A DNA stretch of 64,000 nt from Flavobacterium cucumis (GCF_900148835.1 NZ_FRYK01000001.1:806001-870000), one strand, 5' to 3'; positions 42,644 through 51,943 are shown, counted from the stretch's first letter. Notes: generated from the letters alone by a model not told the origin. Made by a program: numbers and translations.

Positions 42644-43831
42644 ATGATTTCATTACAACATTTCAATTTCAATACCAAAAAAGTACTTATCAGGGTCGAT
42701 TTTAATGTGCCTTTAGATGATCGTTTTAAAGTCACAGATGCTACAAGAATTGAAGCAGCTAAGCCTACAATTGATAAAATATTGAATGACGGTGGAAGTG
42801 TAATTTTAATGAGTCACTTAGGAAGACCAAAAGGAGTAGAACAGCAATACTCACTACAACATATTATTCCTACAGCAGAAGCTATCTTAGGGCACAAAAT
42901 TCATTTTGCCTCTGATTGTATTGGAGCTGTTGCTGAATCGGCTTCTAACAACTTAAAACAAGGAGAGATTTTATTATTAGAGAATTTACGTTTTTATCCT
43001 GAAGAGGAAAAAGGGGATGTTGCATTTGCCCAAAAATTAGCTTCATTAGGCGATTTTTATGTAAACGATGCTTTTGGAACGGCTCATAGGGCTCATGCTT
43101 CTACTACTATAATTGCGCAATTTTTTAAGCAATCAAAATGTTTCGGTTTGCTCTTAGCTAAGGAAATTGAGAGTATTGAGAAAGTTTTAAAGAATTCTGA
43201 AAAACCTGTTGTAGCCATTTTAGGAGGTAGTAAAGTTTCTTCCAAAATTACTGTTATTGAGAATATTTTAGACAAAGTCAACCACATGATTATTGGAGGA
43301 GGAATGACTTTTACTTTTATAAAGGCGTTGGGAGGCCAGATTGGTAATTCCATTTGCGAAGACGATAAATTGGAGTTGGCGATTGAAATTTTAAATCAAG
43401 CTAAACAGAAAGGGGTTCAAATTCATTTACCTGTTGATGTAATCGCTGCGGATGCCTTTTCTAATGATGCTAACACACAAATCGTAGATGTCAATCAAAT
43501 TCCAGCTGGATGGCAAGGGTTAGATGCTGGCCCTAAATCTTTGGAAATTTTTAAAAGAATTGTTTTAGATGCTAAAACGATTTTATGGAATGGACCTTTA
43601 GGGGTTTTTGAAATGGAATCTTTTGCAAAAGGAACTATCGAATTAGGAAACTATATTGGGGAGTCAACCGCAAACGGTGCCTTTTCTTTAGTTGGAGGAG
43701 GGGACAGTGTTTCTGCTGTAAAACAATTTGGACTAGAGCCAAAAATGAGTTACGTTTCAACTGGAGGTGGTGCTATGTTGGAAATGTTAGAAGGAAGAGT
43801 TTTACCCGGAATAGCCGCTATAATTGATTAA
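42644..43831 (+). CDS. pgk: Phosphoglycerate kinase
   Basis: A 395-residue glycolytic enzyme that transfers phosphate between 1,3-bisphosphoglycerate and ADP. The N-terminus MISLQHFNFNTKKVLIRVDF, then NVPLDD, is the PGK signature. Substrate-site residues are in LMSHLGRPKG and ENLRFYPEEEKGD. The C-domain has ILGGSKVSSKI, the hinge segment and SLVGGGDSVSAVKQFG, and ends in STGGGAMLEMLEG. The frame is open 27 codons further upstream inside sprF, but ATG at 42644 gives the family start. It stands 16 bases after sprF, an unusual neighbour for a glycolytic gene. Confidence 0.97.
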   Translation: MISLQHFNFNTKKVLIRVDFNVPLDDRFKVTDATRIEAAKPTIDKILNDGGSVILMSHLGRPKGVEQQYSLQHIIPTAEAILGHKIHFASDCIGAVAESASNNLKQGEILLLENLRFYPEEEKGDVAFAQKLASLGDFYVNDAFGTAHRAHASTTIIAQFFKQSKCFGLLLAKEIESIEKVLKNSEKPVVAILGGSKVSSKITVIENILDKVNHMIIGGGMTFTFIKALGGQIGNSICEDDKLELAIEILNQAKQKGVQIHLPVDVIAADAFSNDANTQIVDVNQIPAGWQGLDAGPKSLEIFKRIVLDAKTILWNGPLGVFEMESFAKGTIELGNYIGESTANGAFSLVGGGDSVSAVKQFGLEPKMSYVSTGGGAMLEMLEGRVLPGIAAIID

Positions 43832-43889
43832 ATAATTTACAAAAACTGATACAATAGTTATTAGTTTTTAATTCGAAAAATAGTTAAGA

Positions 43890-45398
43890 ATGAAAAAATT
43901 AGTAAGTGTCCTATTGTTAGTTGCAACAACAACATTTGCTCAGGAAAGCATGGAGCAAAATATGCTCTCCTTACCCAAGTTATCATATATTGATTCTTTA
44001 AAAAATACTTTTGTTAACCATTCCACAAGTAATTGTATTGATGAAAGATGGATTGCTGAGCTTACGAATACTGAATTATCACAAGAGATGTATTCCGATA
44101 TAGCAAGTCTCAACATTGATGCTGAAGTAAGTTATGATTTATCACTTGATTTATTAAAAAGCAGATTACAGCAATTAGATGCAAAATCCCCTTTCAACAT
44201 TGAATACAACCCGGCACTAGAAAACACGATCAAGTCTTTTCTAAAGAACCGAACGAAAGCATTTGAGCGTCTAATGGCCGTTTCAGAATATTATTTCCCA
44301 ATGTTTGAAGAGCATCTTGCTAGATATAATATACCAATGGAGTTGAAATATTTAGCTATTGTTGAATCCGCTTTAAACCCGAAGGCTAGATCTCGTGTTG
44401 GAGCTTCTGGATTATGGCAATTTATGTACCCTACTGGAAAGCAATTTAACTTAAATGTGAATTCCTATGTTGACGAACGTTTTGACCCCTTAAAGGCGAC
44501 TGAGGCTGCTTGTCAGTACCTGTCTTTTTTGTATAGTATTTTTGGCGATTGGAGTATGGTGTTAGCTTCTTACAACGCAGGCCCAGGTAATGTTTCCAAA
44601 GCTATTCGACGCTCAGGAGGCAGCCAAAACTACTGGAATATTCGAAAATTTTTACCTAGAGAAACGGCGAATTATGTTCCCGCATTTTTAGCAACAATGT
44701 ATATTTACGAATACCACAACGAGCACGGTTTATCTCCCAAAAAAGCCCCTTTAACTTATTTTGAAACCGATACGGTTATGGTAAAAAAAGAGATGTCATT
44801 TCAGCACATTTCAGAGTTGTTAGATATAACCGAACAACAATTGGAATTTCTTAACCCTATCTATAAGTTAAAAGTTATTCCCTTTGAGGCAACCAAACCC
44901 CATTTCTTAAGACTTCCAAAAGACAAAATGGGTCTTTTCGTTTCTAATGAAGAAAAAATATATCATTACCTTACCTATTTAGACACTTTTAAAGAAGGTG
45001 TCAAAAATAACGCTTCGGTTGTGGCATCTAATACTTCTGCTCTAGTTCATCCGCAATCAAATCAGCAACTCCAATATCATACTATTCGAAAAGGAGAAAG
45101 TTTAGGTATAATAGCAGACAAGTACAACGTTTCTCTTTATAATTTAAAATCGTGGAATAATATTCGCGGTACTACCATTCAAGCAGGAAAAAAATTAAAA
45201 ATTTATTCTAGTAAAAAAAATAATGTTGGAACTAGTGCTAAGACCTATGAAAATGGTACTTATACAGTTGTAAGTGGTGATTCACTTTATTCTATTTCTA
45301 AGAAGTTTCCTAATGTTTCCATTGATGATTTAAAAAAATGGAACGATATTAGCGGTGATGAAATTAAACCCGGAATGAAATTAAAAATTAACGGATAA
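43890..45398 (+). CDS. Membrane-bound lytic murein transglycosylase (MltD-like) with two LysM domains
   Basis: A 502-residue secreted protein with a signal peptide (MKKLVSVLLLVATTTFAQ). The transglycosylase domain covers about 115-290. The catalytic Glu is in KYLAIVESALNPKARS (about 155), SGLWQFMYPTGKQFNL follows, and ASYNAGPGNVSKAI comes near 230. Two LysM repeats bind peptidoglycan: YHTIRKGESLGIIADKYNVS (about 395-438) and YTVVSGDSLYSISKKF (about 455-500). It would cut glycan strands in wall turnover. The next gene begins 11 bases later, so both are probably in one operon with pgk. Confidence 0.9.
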   Translation: MKKLVSVLLLVATTTFAQESMEQNMLSLPKLSYIDSLKNTFVNHSTSNCIDERWIAELTNTELSQEMYSDIASLNIDAEVSYDLSLDLLKSRLQQLDAKSPFNIEYNPALENTIKSFLKNRTKAFERLMAVSEYYFPMFEEHLARYNIPMELKYLAIVESALNPKARSRVGASGLWQFMYPTGKQFNLNVNSYVDERFDPLKATEAACQYLSFLYSIFGDWSMVLASYNAGPGNVSKAIRRSGGSQNYWNIRKFLPRETANYVPAFLATMYIYEYHNEHGLSPKKAPLTYFETDTVMVKKEMSFQHISELLDITEQQLEFLNPIYKLKVIPFEATKPHFLRLPKDKMGLFVSNEEKIYHYLTYLDTFKEGVKNNASVVASNTSALVHPQSNQQLQYHTIRKGESLGIIADKYNVSLYNLKSWNNIRGTTIQAGKKLKIYSSKKNNVGTSAKTYENGTYTVVSGDSLYSISKKFPNVSIDDLKKWNDISGDEIKPGMKLKING

Positions 45399-45409
45399 TT
45401 ATTTACCTA

Positions 45410-46390
45410 ATGAAACATTTATTTACACTTTTTTTTATCACAATTAGTCTTTTTTCCTGTAAAGAAACCGAAAAAGATTTTCAAGCAACGCTTTCTGAAT
45501 CTAATGGAAAAATTAATAATGTATCCATAATCATTGATGATAATTTATGGAATGGAGAAATAGGGGACAGTATAAGAAAAAAATTTGCCGCACCTGTTGA
45601 CGGACTTCCTCAAGAAGAACCTTTGTTTACATTGAATCAATATCCTACAAAAGTTTTTGAAGGTTTTGTACGAAAAAGCAGAAACATCATTGTTATAGGA
45701 AAAGGTTCAAAAAATGGTTTTAGTACAAAAAAGAATAGTTATGCCAAACCGCAGCATGTATTTTTTATTTCAGGAAGTACTACAGAAGCTATTTTGAATA
45801 TTTTAGAGAAAGAAGCTGATGGTATCATTAAGACTATTAAATCTTCTGAGATCGTCGAGAATCAAGTACGAATGAAAAAATCGCTGGTTTCAGATGCTCA
45901 AGTTCAAAAAATGTTTGGCGTTAGCCTAGCAATTGGTTTTGGCTACAAATATGATATGGTCAAAGACAAGTTTATCTGGTTACGTAAAGAATTTACTTCG
46001 GGTTACAATAGTATTTTAATTTATGAAGTTCCTATTGATTCCATAGAGAAAGATACTAATACTATTGGAAATATAATTGCTATGCGCGATGAGATTGGTA
46101 AAGCTAATATCCACGGTACATTACCGAACACTTGGATGATTACCGAAGCGGCATATGCCCCTTACTTATTTGATGTAACGGTAGCAGGCAAGAAAACCTA
46201 TTTGACGAAAGGAACTTGGGAATTAAAGAACGACTTTATGGCTGGTCCTTTTGTTAATTATGCTATCAAAGACACTAAAAATAATCGTTATCTGATTATA
46301 GAAGGATTCACCTATAATCCGTCCAAATCAAAACGTGATTTGGTTTTCGAATTGGAAGCGATTATTCAATCGGTTAAATTTTTAAAATAA
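45410..46390 (+). CDS. DUF4837 family lipoprotein
   Basis: A 326-residue lipoprotein. The signal reads MKHLFTLFFITISLFSCKET with Cys at residue 17. The body matches DUF4837, a family found almost only in Bacteroidetes: SGNNVSIIIDD-like start (NNVSIIIDDNLWNGEIGDSI), repeated GSTTEAILNILEKEADGII, two roughly similar halves, and FVNYAIKDTKNNRYLIIEGF near the end. The role is unknown. It follows the LysM transglycosylase after 11 bases, which hints at a wall- or envelope-related job. Confidence 0.78.
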   Translation: MKHLFTLFFITISLFSCKETEKDFQATLSESNGKINNVSIIIDDNLWNGEIGDSIRKKFAAPVDGLPQEEPLFTLNQYPTKVFEGFVRKSRNIIVIGKGSKNGFSTKKNSYAKPQHVFFISGSTTEAILNILEKEADGIIKTIKSSEIVENQVRMKKSLVSDAQVQKMFGVSLAIGFGYKYDMVKDKFIWLRKEFTSGYNSILIYEVPIDSIEKDTNTIGNIIAMRDEIGKANIHGTLPNTWMITEAAYAPYLFDVTVAGKKTYLTKGTWELKNDFMAGPFVNYAIKDTKNNRYLIIEGFTYNPSKSKRDLVFELEAIIQSVKFLK

Positions 46391-46499
46391 TTTTTAGGTG
46401 ATGGGTGATAGGTTAAAGGTAGTTGGTAATAGCTATTAAAAATAAGCTACTCACTTTACCCATCACCCATGACCTCCTACCCATTACCCACCACCCACC
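46391..46499. repeat. Inverted GGTGATGGGTGAT word element
   Basis: The whole spacer is one large imperfect hairpin. The left arm has GGTGATGGGTGATAGG and TAATAGCTATT. The right arm has AATAAGCTACT and TTTACCCATCACCCATGACC and continues in repeated ACCCA words up to the next ATG. No gene is inside. It is the third kind of repeated intergenic word element in the window. Confidence 0.6.
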
Positions 46500-46943
46500 A
46501 TGATTACATTCAAAATAAAGCGATTTAACGAACTTTCTACAACAGAACTATATTCTTTGCTACAACTTCGCTCAGAAGTGTTTGTAGTGGAGCAAAATTG
46601 CGTTTATCAAGATGTTGATGGCAAGGATGAGAAAGCACTTCACGTTTTAGGCTATTATAACGATGATTTGGCGGCTTATTCTCGTTTGTTTAACAAAGGC
46701 TATTATTTTGAAGAAACATCTATCGGACGCGTTGTAGTTAGCCCAAAGTACCGTGAGAAAAAATTCGGTCACGATTTGATGCGCGTTTCTATTGCAGCGA
46801 TTAAAGAAAATTTTAATGAAACTGCTATTACCATTTCCGCTCAAGAATACCTTAAGAAATTTTATGAATCGCATGGATTTGTTCAAACGAGTGTAATGTA
46901 TTTGGAAGATGAAATTCCTCATATTCAGATGAAGAGGAGTTAA
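46500..46943 (+). CDS. GNAT family N-acetyltransferase (ElaA-like)
   Basis: A 147-residue acetyltransferase of the ElaA type. LYSLLQLRSEVFVVEQNCVY and QDVDGKDEKALHVLG are the family marks at about 19-50. The acetyl-CoA loop is VVSPKYREKKFGHDLM (about 78-93). The substrate is unknown. The ATG comes directly after a long repetitive hairpin spacer (46391-46499). Confidence 0.88.
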   Translation: MITFKIKRFNELSTTELYSLLQLRSEVFVVEQNCVYQDVDGKDEKALHVLGYYNDDLAAYSRLFNKGYYFEETSIGRVVVSPKYREKKFGHDLMRVSIAAIKENFNETAITISAQEYLKKFYESHGFVQTSVMYLEDEIPHIQMKRS

Positions 46944-46972
46944 GTACGGAGCTTTCAAGTGAGCGCGATTTT

Positions 46973-46992
46973 GTTATGCTGTTAAGATGTTT
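46973..46992. repeat. Degenerate copy of the GTCATGCTG palindrome
   Basis: GTTATGCTGTTAAGATGTTT resembles palindromes B and H of the GIY-YIG array (GTTATGCTGTCAAGCATCTC), but the right arm has decayed. Confidence 0.4.
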
Positions 46993-47089
46993 TTTTAACA
47001 TTCATCTTTAAAATAATTTTCCATTAAGGAAAATTTCTAATCATATTCTTTTTGCTTTAAATGAATTAAACAATTCAAATTTAAATTAT

Positions 47090-47938
47090 TTATTCCTTTT
47101 TTGATAAAAGTTCTTCATTTTTAGTAATCAAAAGTTCTACTCTTCTATCAAAAATGCTTCCTTTTTTCAAAGACTGTGAATTACCGTAACCTTTGAAAGT
47201 CATTCTAGATTTACTTATGCGTTTTTTTAATAAATAATTGTAAACTTTTTTTGCTCTGTTGATTGATAATTCGCGTTTTTTCGTTTCCCTATCTATTGCT
47301 TCTTTTTGGAATGTTGGGGTACAACATACATGACCTTGTATTTCGAAATAAATGTTTTTGTATTTGTTTAATTCTACAGCTATTCTATCTAATTCCTTTT
47401 TAGCTTTATAAGTTAGTTGACTGCTACCTCTTTCAAACAAAACGTGATCAAGATAAATTCTATCACCTACAACCCTGTCTTTCTTGATCGTACTATATAC
47501 GCCAGGAATTTTTAAATCATCAATTACAAAAGGTTTAAAATTTACAACCACATCTACCCTTCGGTTTTTAGAACGCGCTTCGGGAAGATTGTTTTGCATG
47601 TCTTCATCAAGCATTATTCTACCTTTTCCTTCAAGGGTAATAATGATTTTATTTTTTATGCCTTTTTCTAATAATATATTTTTAACAGTATTTGCTCTGT
47701 TGGTCGATAAAACATAGTTATATTCGTCTTTTCCTCTATCGTCACAATAGCCAAAGATCTGAATGGATTCAATTTGTACGGTATCGATTTTTTTTATAAA
47801 ACTAAAAACTGCATTTGCTTGTTCTTCATTTAAATAGTATTTGTCAAATTCAAAAAATATTGAGTGTATTTCATTCTCTTCTTGAGCAAAAGATATTACT
47901 TTAAAAAAAATTAAGATGAGAGAAAAAAAACGGTTCAT
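47090..47938 (-). CDS. Protein with two tandem OmpA-type domains
   Basis: A 282-residue secreted protein with a signal peptide (MNRFFSLILIFFKVISFAQ). Two OmpA C-terminal-like peptidoglycan-binding domains follow each other: the first at about 24-130 (SIFFEFDKYYLNEEQANAVF, then IFGYCDDRGKDEYNYVLSTNRA) and the second at about 165-275 (VLFERGSSQLTYKAKKELDRI, then FEIQGHVCCTP, then LSINRAKKVYNYLL). There is no barrel or lipobox, so the protein is probably periplasmic. It starts one base after the S41 protease gene ends, so the two are in one operon. Confidence 0.82.
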   Translation of the reverse strand: MNRFFSLILIFFKVISFAQEENEIHSIFFEFDKYYLNEEQANAVFSFIKKIDTVQIESIQIFGYCDDRGKDEYNYVLSTNRANTVKNILLEKGIKNKIIITLEGKGRIMLDEDMQNNLPEARSKNRRVDVVVNFKPFVIDDLKIPGVYSTIKKDRVVGDRIYLDHVLFERGSSQLTYKAKKELDRIAVELNKYKNIYFEIQGHVCCTPTFQKEAIDRETKKRELSINRAKKVYNYLLKKRISKSRMTFKGYGNSQSLKKGSIFDRRVELLITKNEELLSKKE

Positions 47939-47939
47939 T

Positions 47940-49574
47940 TTATTTTTTTAAAATGGATTTATACTGCAATGGATTGTTGAGTAGGGCAATAGCTTTTTCA
48001 ATTTCTAAGTTTTCTTGGGTATAATAACGATACAAACCCTCACGATATTGGTAACGCGTTATTAATTCTTCTTGAATCAGTTTTTTGATTTGATTTTTGT
48101 TTTTATCCAGTTCCAATTCTTGATTTCGTTCTAGGGCCAATTCTAGTTGTTTGTACTCGGATGCAATTTGTGAGTCTATTTTTTCTTTTTTAGCGGTTTC
48201 TAAAACATTTTTCAAAGCTTTGTTGGTTTCGGTTTCTAAAGTGATTTTCTCTTGCTTTAAAAACGATTTAAATGAAGTGAAATGGTCTTCGTTAAGGGTG
48301 GGAATTCCAGAAACGTTTGGGTTGTTGTAATACCATTGTGTAGCGAAGTTGAAAATAGCATCACTTTTAACTAGTGCATCAGAAACGGTAGCCATTTTGG
48401 TTTCTTCGATTTCGATATCTGGTAAAACACCACCACCGTCATAAACAATTCTACCCGCTTTGGTTTTGAACGCATTGAATTCGTTTTGCGATTTCTTTAA
48501 GGCTTTTCCATTTTCGTCTTTTTTGGAATAATCCAACGCTTGAATGCATCTTCCGGAAGGGGTGTAATATCTCGAAATGGTTACCTTAACTTGCGTTCCG
48601 TAGGATAAATCCAATGGGCGCTGAACCAATCCTTTTCCAAAACTTCTCGTTCCTAAAATAACCCCTCGGTCTAAATCTTGAATGGCACCTGCCACTATTT
48701 CGGATGCTGAAGCACTTTTTCCATCAACAATGACCGCGATGGGGATTTCTAAATCAACGGGTTCATTTTTTGTACGGTATTCCAAGTTGTGTTTTGGATT
48801 TTTAGATTTTGTGGTTACTATTAATTCGTTTTTAGCTACAAAAAGATTGCATATGTTTACCGCCTCGTGAAGCAATCCCCCGGGATTTCCTCTCAAATCT
48901 AAAATGATTTTGGTAGCACCTTGTTTTTTCAATTCTAATACGGCCGCCTTAGTTTCTGAACTGGCTTTTTCAGTAAAACGCGTTAAAACAATGTAACCGG
49001 TATTGTCTTTTAAAAGCGAAAAAAAGGGCACTGCTTTTACTTCAACATCATCTAAAACAAGGGTTGCATTTTGTGTTTTTCCTTGACGAAGGTATTGAAT
49101 TTCAACTTTTGTGTTTTTAGCCCCACGAAACAATTGCGAGGCATCATCCTGATATTCTTTTAAGTTAATATCCCCAATTTGGATGATTTCATCACCTGCT
49201 TTCAGTCCAGCTTTATCGGCTGGAAATCCTTTGTATATTTCTTTCAAAAACACCTTACCTTCTTTGCGTTGTACCATGGCACCGATGCCCGTATACTCAC
49301 CTGTATTGTTGATTTTGAATTTTAAAACATCTTGTTCGTTGAAAAAAACCGTATAAGGATCCAATTCTTTCAACATGTTTTTAATAGCATTATCCATCAT
49401 TTCACCTGGATTGGTTTCATCCACGTAATTTTGATTAACGGTTTTGAAAAGACCCGTGAAGATTTCAATTTGTTTGGCAATTTCAAAAAAATCGTTTTTA
49501 AAACTAACCCCAACAAATAGGAAAATTAGGGCAGCAAAAGGAATGGTTATTTTTCTTTTGAAAGATGGCATCAT
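47940..49574 (-). CDS. S41 family C-terminal processing protease
   Basis: A 544-residue periplasmic serine protease. An N-terminal hydrophobic segment (about 8-24) is followed by a helical part, a PDZ domain (about 85-175, GEYTGIGAMVQ, then GFPADKAGLKAGDEIIQI) and the catalytic core. The latter has ILDLRGNPGG (about 224-233), the serine in GKSASASEI (about 285-293) and the lysine in GTRSFGKGLVQ (Lys314). A charged C-terminal helical tail runs from about 440. It belongs to the Ctp/Prc group that trims periplasmic or secreted proteins. The start may be either of two adjacent ATG codons. It is upstream of, and coupled with, the OmpA-type gene. Confidence 0.92.
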   Translation of the reverse strand: MMPSFKRKITIPFAALIFLFVGVSFKNDFFEIAKQIEIFTGLFKTVNQNYVDETNPGEMMDNAIKNMLKELDPYTVFFNEQDVLKFKINNTGEYTGIGAMVQRKEGKVFLKEIYKGFPADKAGLKAGDEIIQIGDINLKEYQDDASQLFRGAKNTKVEIQYLRQGKTQNATLVLDDVEVKAVPFFSLLKDNTGYIVLTRFTEKASSETKAAVLELKKQGATKIILDLRGNPGGLLHEAVNICNLFVAKNELIVTTKSKNPKHNLEYRTKNEPVDLEIPIAVIVDGKSASASEIVAGAIQDLDRGVILGTRSFGKGLVQRPLDLSYGTQVKVTISRYYTPSGRCIQALDYSKKDENGKALKKSQNEFNAFKTKAGRIVYDGGGVLPDIEIEETKMATVSDALVKSDAIFNFATQWYYNNPNVSGIPTLNEDHFTSFKSFLKQEKITLETETNKALKNVLETAKKEKIDSQIASEYKQLELALERNQELELDKNKNQIKKLIQEELITRYQYREGLYRYYTQENLEIEKAIALLNNPLQYKSILKK

Positions 49575-49647
49575 GATCGGAATAGTTGATTAGTACTAGC
49601 TTACGAAAGTAATTAATATTAACCAAAATTGAAACCCAATCTGAGAT

Positions 49648-50019
49648 TTACTTTTTTAATTCGTTGAATTTTTGAAAGAGTTGTATGGTTTTTTCTGCTA
49701 TTTCTTGGTAAGAAAGCCGCTCTTTCGTTTGATAAAAAAACATAAAAGCGTGAGGTTTGTCTAAATTATCAATCAAAAGGTGTTTGTTTAAACGATACGT
49801 TTCTCGTAAGACGCGTTTGAAATAATTTCGATCTACCGCTTTTTTGAAATACTTTTTTGAAACGGAAACCCCCATTTTGATGCGTTCAGCATTTTCCTCT
49901 GTATTTTCAACATAAACCAAACGCAAAGGATATTTCGAAACCGATTTTCCTTCCGAAAACAACAAATCAATGGTGCTTTTACTTTTTAATTTTTCGTGTT
50001 TGGGATATGTAAATGACAT
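49648..50019 (-). CDS. rnpA: Ribonuclease P protein component
   Basis: A 123-residue basic protein, cofactor of the RNase P RNA in tRNA 5' maturation. It reads MSFTYPKHEKLKSKSTIDLL near the start, KMGVSVSKKYFKKAVDRNYFKRVLRETYR in the middle (the RNR motif appears as VDRNYFKR) and ends in a helix. The frame is open 18 codons further upstream, but ATG at 50019 gives the family length. The -7 element TACCTTTG (50024-50031) ends only 4 bases before it. It is not next to rpmH, its usual partner in other phyla. Confidence 0.92.
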   Translation of the reverse strand: MSFTYPKHEKLKSKSTIDLLFSEGKSVSKYPLRLVYVENTEENAERIKMGVSVSKKYFKKAVDRNYFKRVLRETYRLNKHLLIDNLDKPHAFMFFYQTKERLSYQEIAEKTIQLFQKFNELKK

Positions 50020-50023
50020 GGCA

Positions 50024-50031
50024 CAAAGGTA
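50024..50031 (-). promoter_or_regulatory. -7 promoter element at the start of rnpA
   Basis: The minus strand reads TACCTTTG, a full TAnnTTTG match, 4 bases before the chosen ATG. The transcript would be leaderless or nearly so. Confidence 0.45.
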
Positions 50032-50033
50032 TA

Positions 50034-50059
50034 AAAAAAGCCGACTATTGAAAGTCGGC
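50034..50059 (-). terminator. Terminator of the M1 peptidase gene
   Basis: The hairpin arms AAGCCGACTTTC and its near complement (AGTCGGCTT) are followed on the minus strand by TTTTTTTAT. It lies just past the M1 stop and directly upstream of the rnpA -7 element. Confidence 0.8.
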
Positions 50060-50065
50060 TTGAAT

Positions 50066-51943
50066 TTAATCATTTCTCAAAAAAATATTATCTTGTTTGT
50101 TTATATCTGCCATTAGACCGCTTGGGTCAATCGTAATGGATTTGATATTGATTTGCGCAACATCAAAAGTAAAAGTTGGATAAGCCCAATCCCAACCTTT
50201 TAAAATGGTTGTTTTAAGTGAAGCGTATGGATTAGGTTTTTCCCATCGCATCAAGGTGTTTGGAATATAAAAAAATTCTTTAGTACCATCTTGATATTCC
50301 ACTATAACATCTAAAGGCATTGGTATTTTCCCTTTGCGTTCTAGAATTATTGTACTACGGTTTTCATTTTTATCTTCTTTAACAGTTCTTATCGAATAAT
50401 CAATGGTATTCGTTGTTAAAGTCCAATCCAATAAATACCAATCTAAATTAGCACCGGAAACTTTTTCCGCAACACGTTTGATATCGTTTGGTGTTGGGTG
50501 CGTAAATTTATATTCGTTGTAATAACGTTTAATAGTTTTGTTGAGGTTTTCTTGACCAATAAGATAACCCAATTGTGCTAAAAACACTTCTCCTTTGCTA
50601 TACGCTGAAATGCCATATGCCATATTTAAATCATAACGATCGGCATGCGTAGAAAGGGGTTGCTCTTTTCCTGATGTAGCCAAGTAAATGTAGTTTTTAT
50701 AAGAGTCTTCAAATGGATTTTCAGGTTTTTTAGGAGGCAAAACTTTGTTCATTGCCAAGTTAGAAATGTATGAAGTAAATCCTTCATCCATCCATTCGTG
50801 TTTGGTTTCGTTGGTTGCTAATACAAATTGGAACCAAGAATGTGCAAGTTCGTGAGCCGTTACGCCAACTAAACTACCAAAAGCTCTGTTTCCTGTGATT
50901 AAGGTACACATGCCATATTCCATTCCTCCATCGCCACCTTGAATAACAGAATATTGTTTGTATGGGTATTGACCAACATTTTCATTAAAAAAGGCTAACA
51001 ATTCAGCCGTTTTAGGTTGTAATTTTTTCCAATTTTCTAAATTTTCTTTTTTGTTTTTATACAAGAAATGCAATTCCACATTGTTGGGTCCTAAAATCAT
51101 GTCGTGAATAAATTCGTTATCCGCTCCCCAAGCAAAATCATGCACATTTGGTGCATAAAAATGCCACGTTAAGTTCTTAGTTTTCTTTGGATAAACCACA
51201 TTAACCCCAGCGTCTTGATAACCGTGACCGATTTCGTTTTTGTTTTGTAAGTAGCCCGTACCTCCAATGGTATACGCTTTGTCAATCGTGATTTTCACGT
51301 CAAAATTGCCCCAAACACCATGAAATTCTCTCGCGATGTAAGGATTGGCATGCCAACCTTCAAAATCATATTCACATAATTTTGGATACCATTGTGTCAT
51401 GGACAGCGCGACTCCTTCTTCAGACAATCTTCCAGAACGACGAATTTGCAACGGTACTTGACCATCAAAATCTAGTGAAAGTGTTGTTTTTTGATTTGGT
51501 AAAATTGGTTTTGCCAAGGTAACTTCTAAAATTGTTCCTACCACTTTAGTAGTAGCGGCAACACCGTCTTGTTTAAAATTAGCGATGTTCAGATACCCTA
51601 TTTCATTAGGCTTTAAGGAACTAATTCTACTTTCTTTTACATCTCTACCCTCTTTTTTAAAGGTTTTAACCATTCGTTTATCGGGATCTGAAATCGTTTG
51701 AAGTCTAGCATCCATTTCGCTACCAGGCTGAAAGGCGTTATTGTATAAATGATAGAATACTTTATGTAAGGTATCTGGTGAATTGTTGGTGTACACAATT
51801 TCTTGTTTTCCTTTGTACTGGAATTTCTTAACATCCATGTCAACCTCCATCTTGTAGTCAACGTGTTGTTGCCAATAACCTGGATTTGGGTTGTTTTGTG
51901 TAAAACCTATAATTGGAATGAGTAAAAAAAGGATTTTTTTCAT
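50066..51943 (-). CDS. M1 family metallopeptidase
   Basis: A 625-residue secreted aminopeptidase-like protein with a signal peptide (MKKILFLLIPIIGFTQ). An N-terminal beta-saddle domain precedes the catalytic domain. GGDGGMEYGMC at about 336-346 is the exopeptidase (GAMEN-like) motif. The zinc motif is HELAHSW (His364, His368) with the distal Glu in WMDEGFTSY (Glu387). It should release N-terminal residues from peptides in the periplasm. It has its own terminator at 50034-50059 and lies 69 bases downstream of the S8 protease gene, from which a terminator separates it. Confidence 0.92.
   Translation of the reverse strand: MKKILFLLIPIIGFTQNNPNPGYWQQHVDYKMEVDMDVKKFQYKGKQEIVYTNNSPDTLHKVFYHLYNNAFQPGSEMDARLQTISDPDKRMVKTFKKEGRDVKESRISSLKPNEIGYLNIANFKQDGVAATTKVVGTILEVTLAKPILPNQKTTLSLDFDGQVPLQIRRSGRLSEEGVALSMTQWYPKLCEYDFEGWHANPYIAREFHGVWGNFDVKITIDKAYTIGGTGYLQNKNEIGHGYQDAGVNVVYPKKTKNLTWHFYAPNVHDFAWGADNEFIHDMILGPNNVELHFLYKNKKENLENWKKLQPKTAELLAFFNENVGQYPYKQYSVIQGGDGGMEYGMCTLITGNRAFGSLVGVTAHELAHSWFQFVLATNETKHEWMDEGFTSYISNLAMNKVLPPKKPENPFEDSYKNYIYLATSGKEQPLSTHADRYDLNMAYGISAYSKGEVFLAQLGYLIGQENLNKTIKRYYNEYKFTHPTPNDIKRVAEKVSGANLDWYLLDWTLTTNTIDYSIRTVKEDKNENRSTIILERKGKIPMPLDVIVEYQDGTKEFFYIPNTLMRWEKPNPYASLKTTILKGWDWAYPTFTFDVAQINIKSITIDPSGLMADINKQDNIFLRND

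Noticed and set aside
49332-49520. Short plus-strand frames opposite the S41 and S8 protease genes
   Set aside because: They are out-of-frame shadows of clearly conserved minus-strand proteases, without start signals or motifs.
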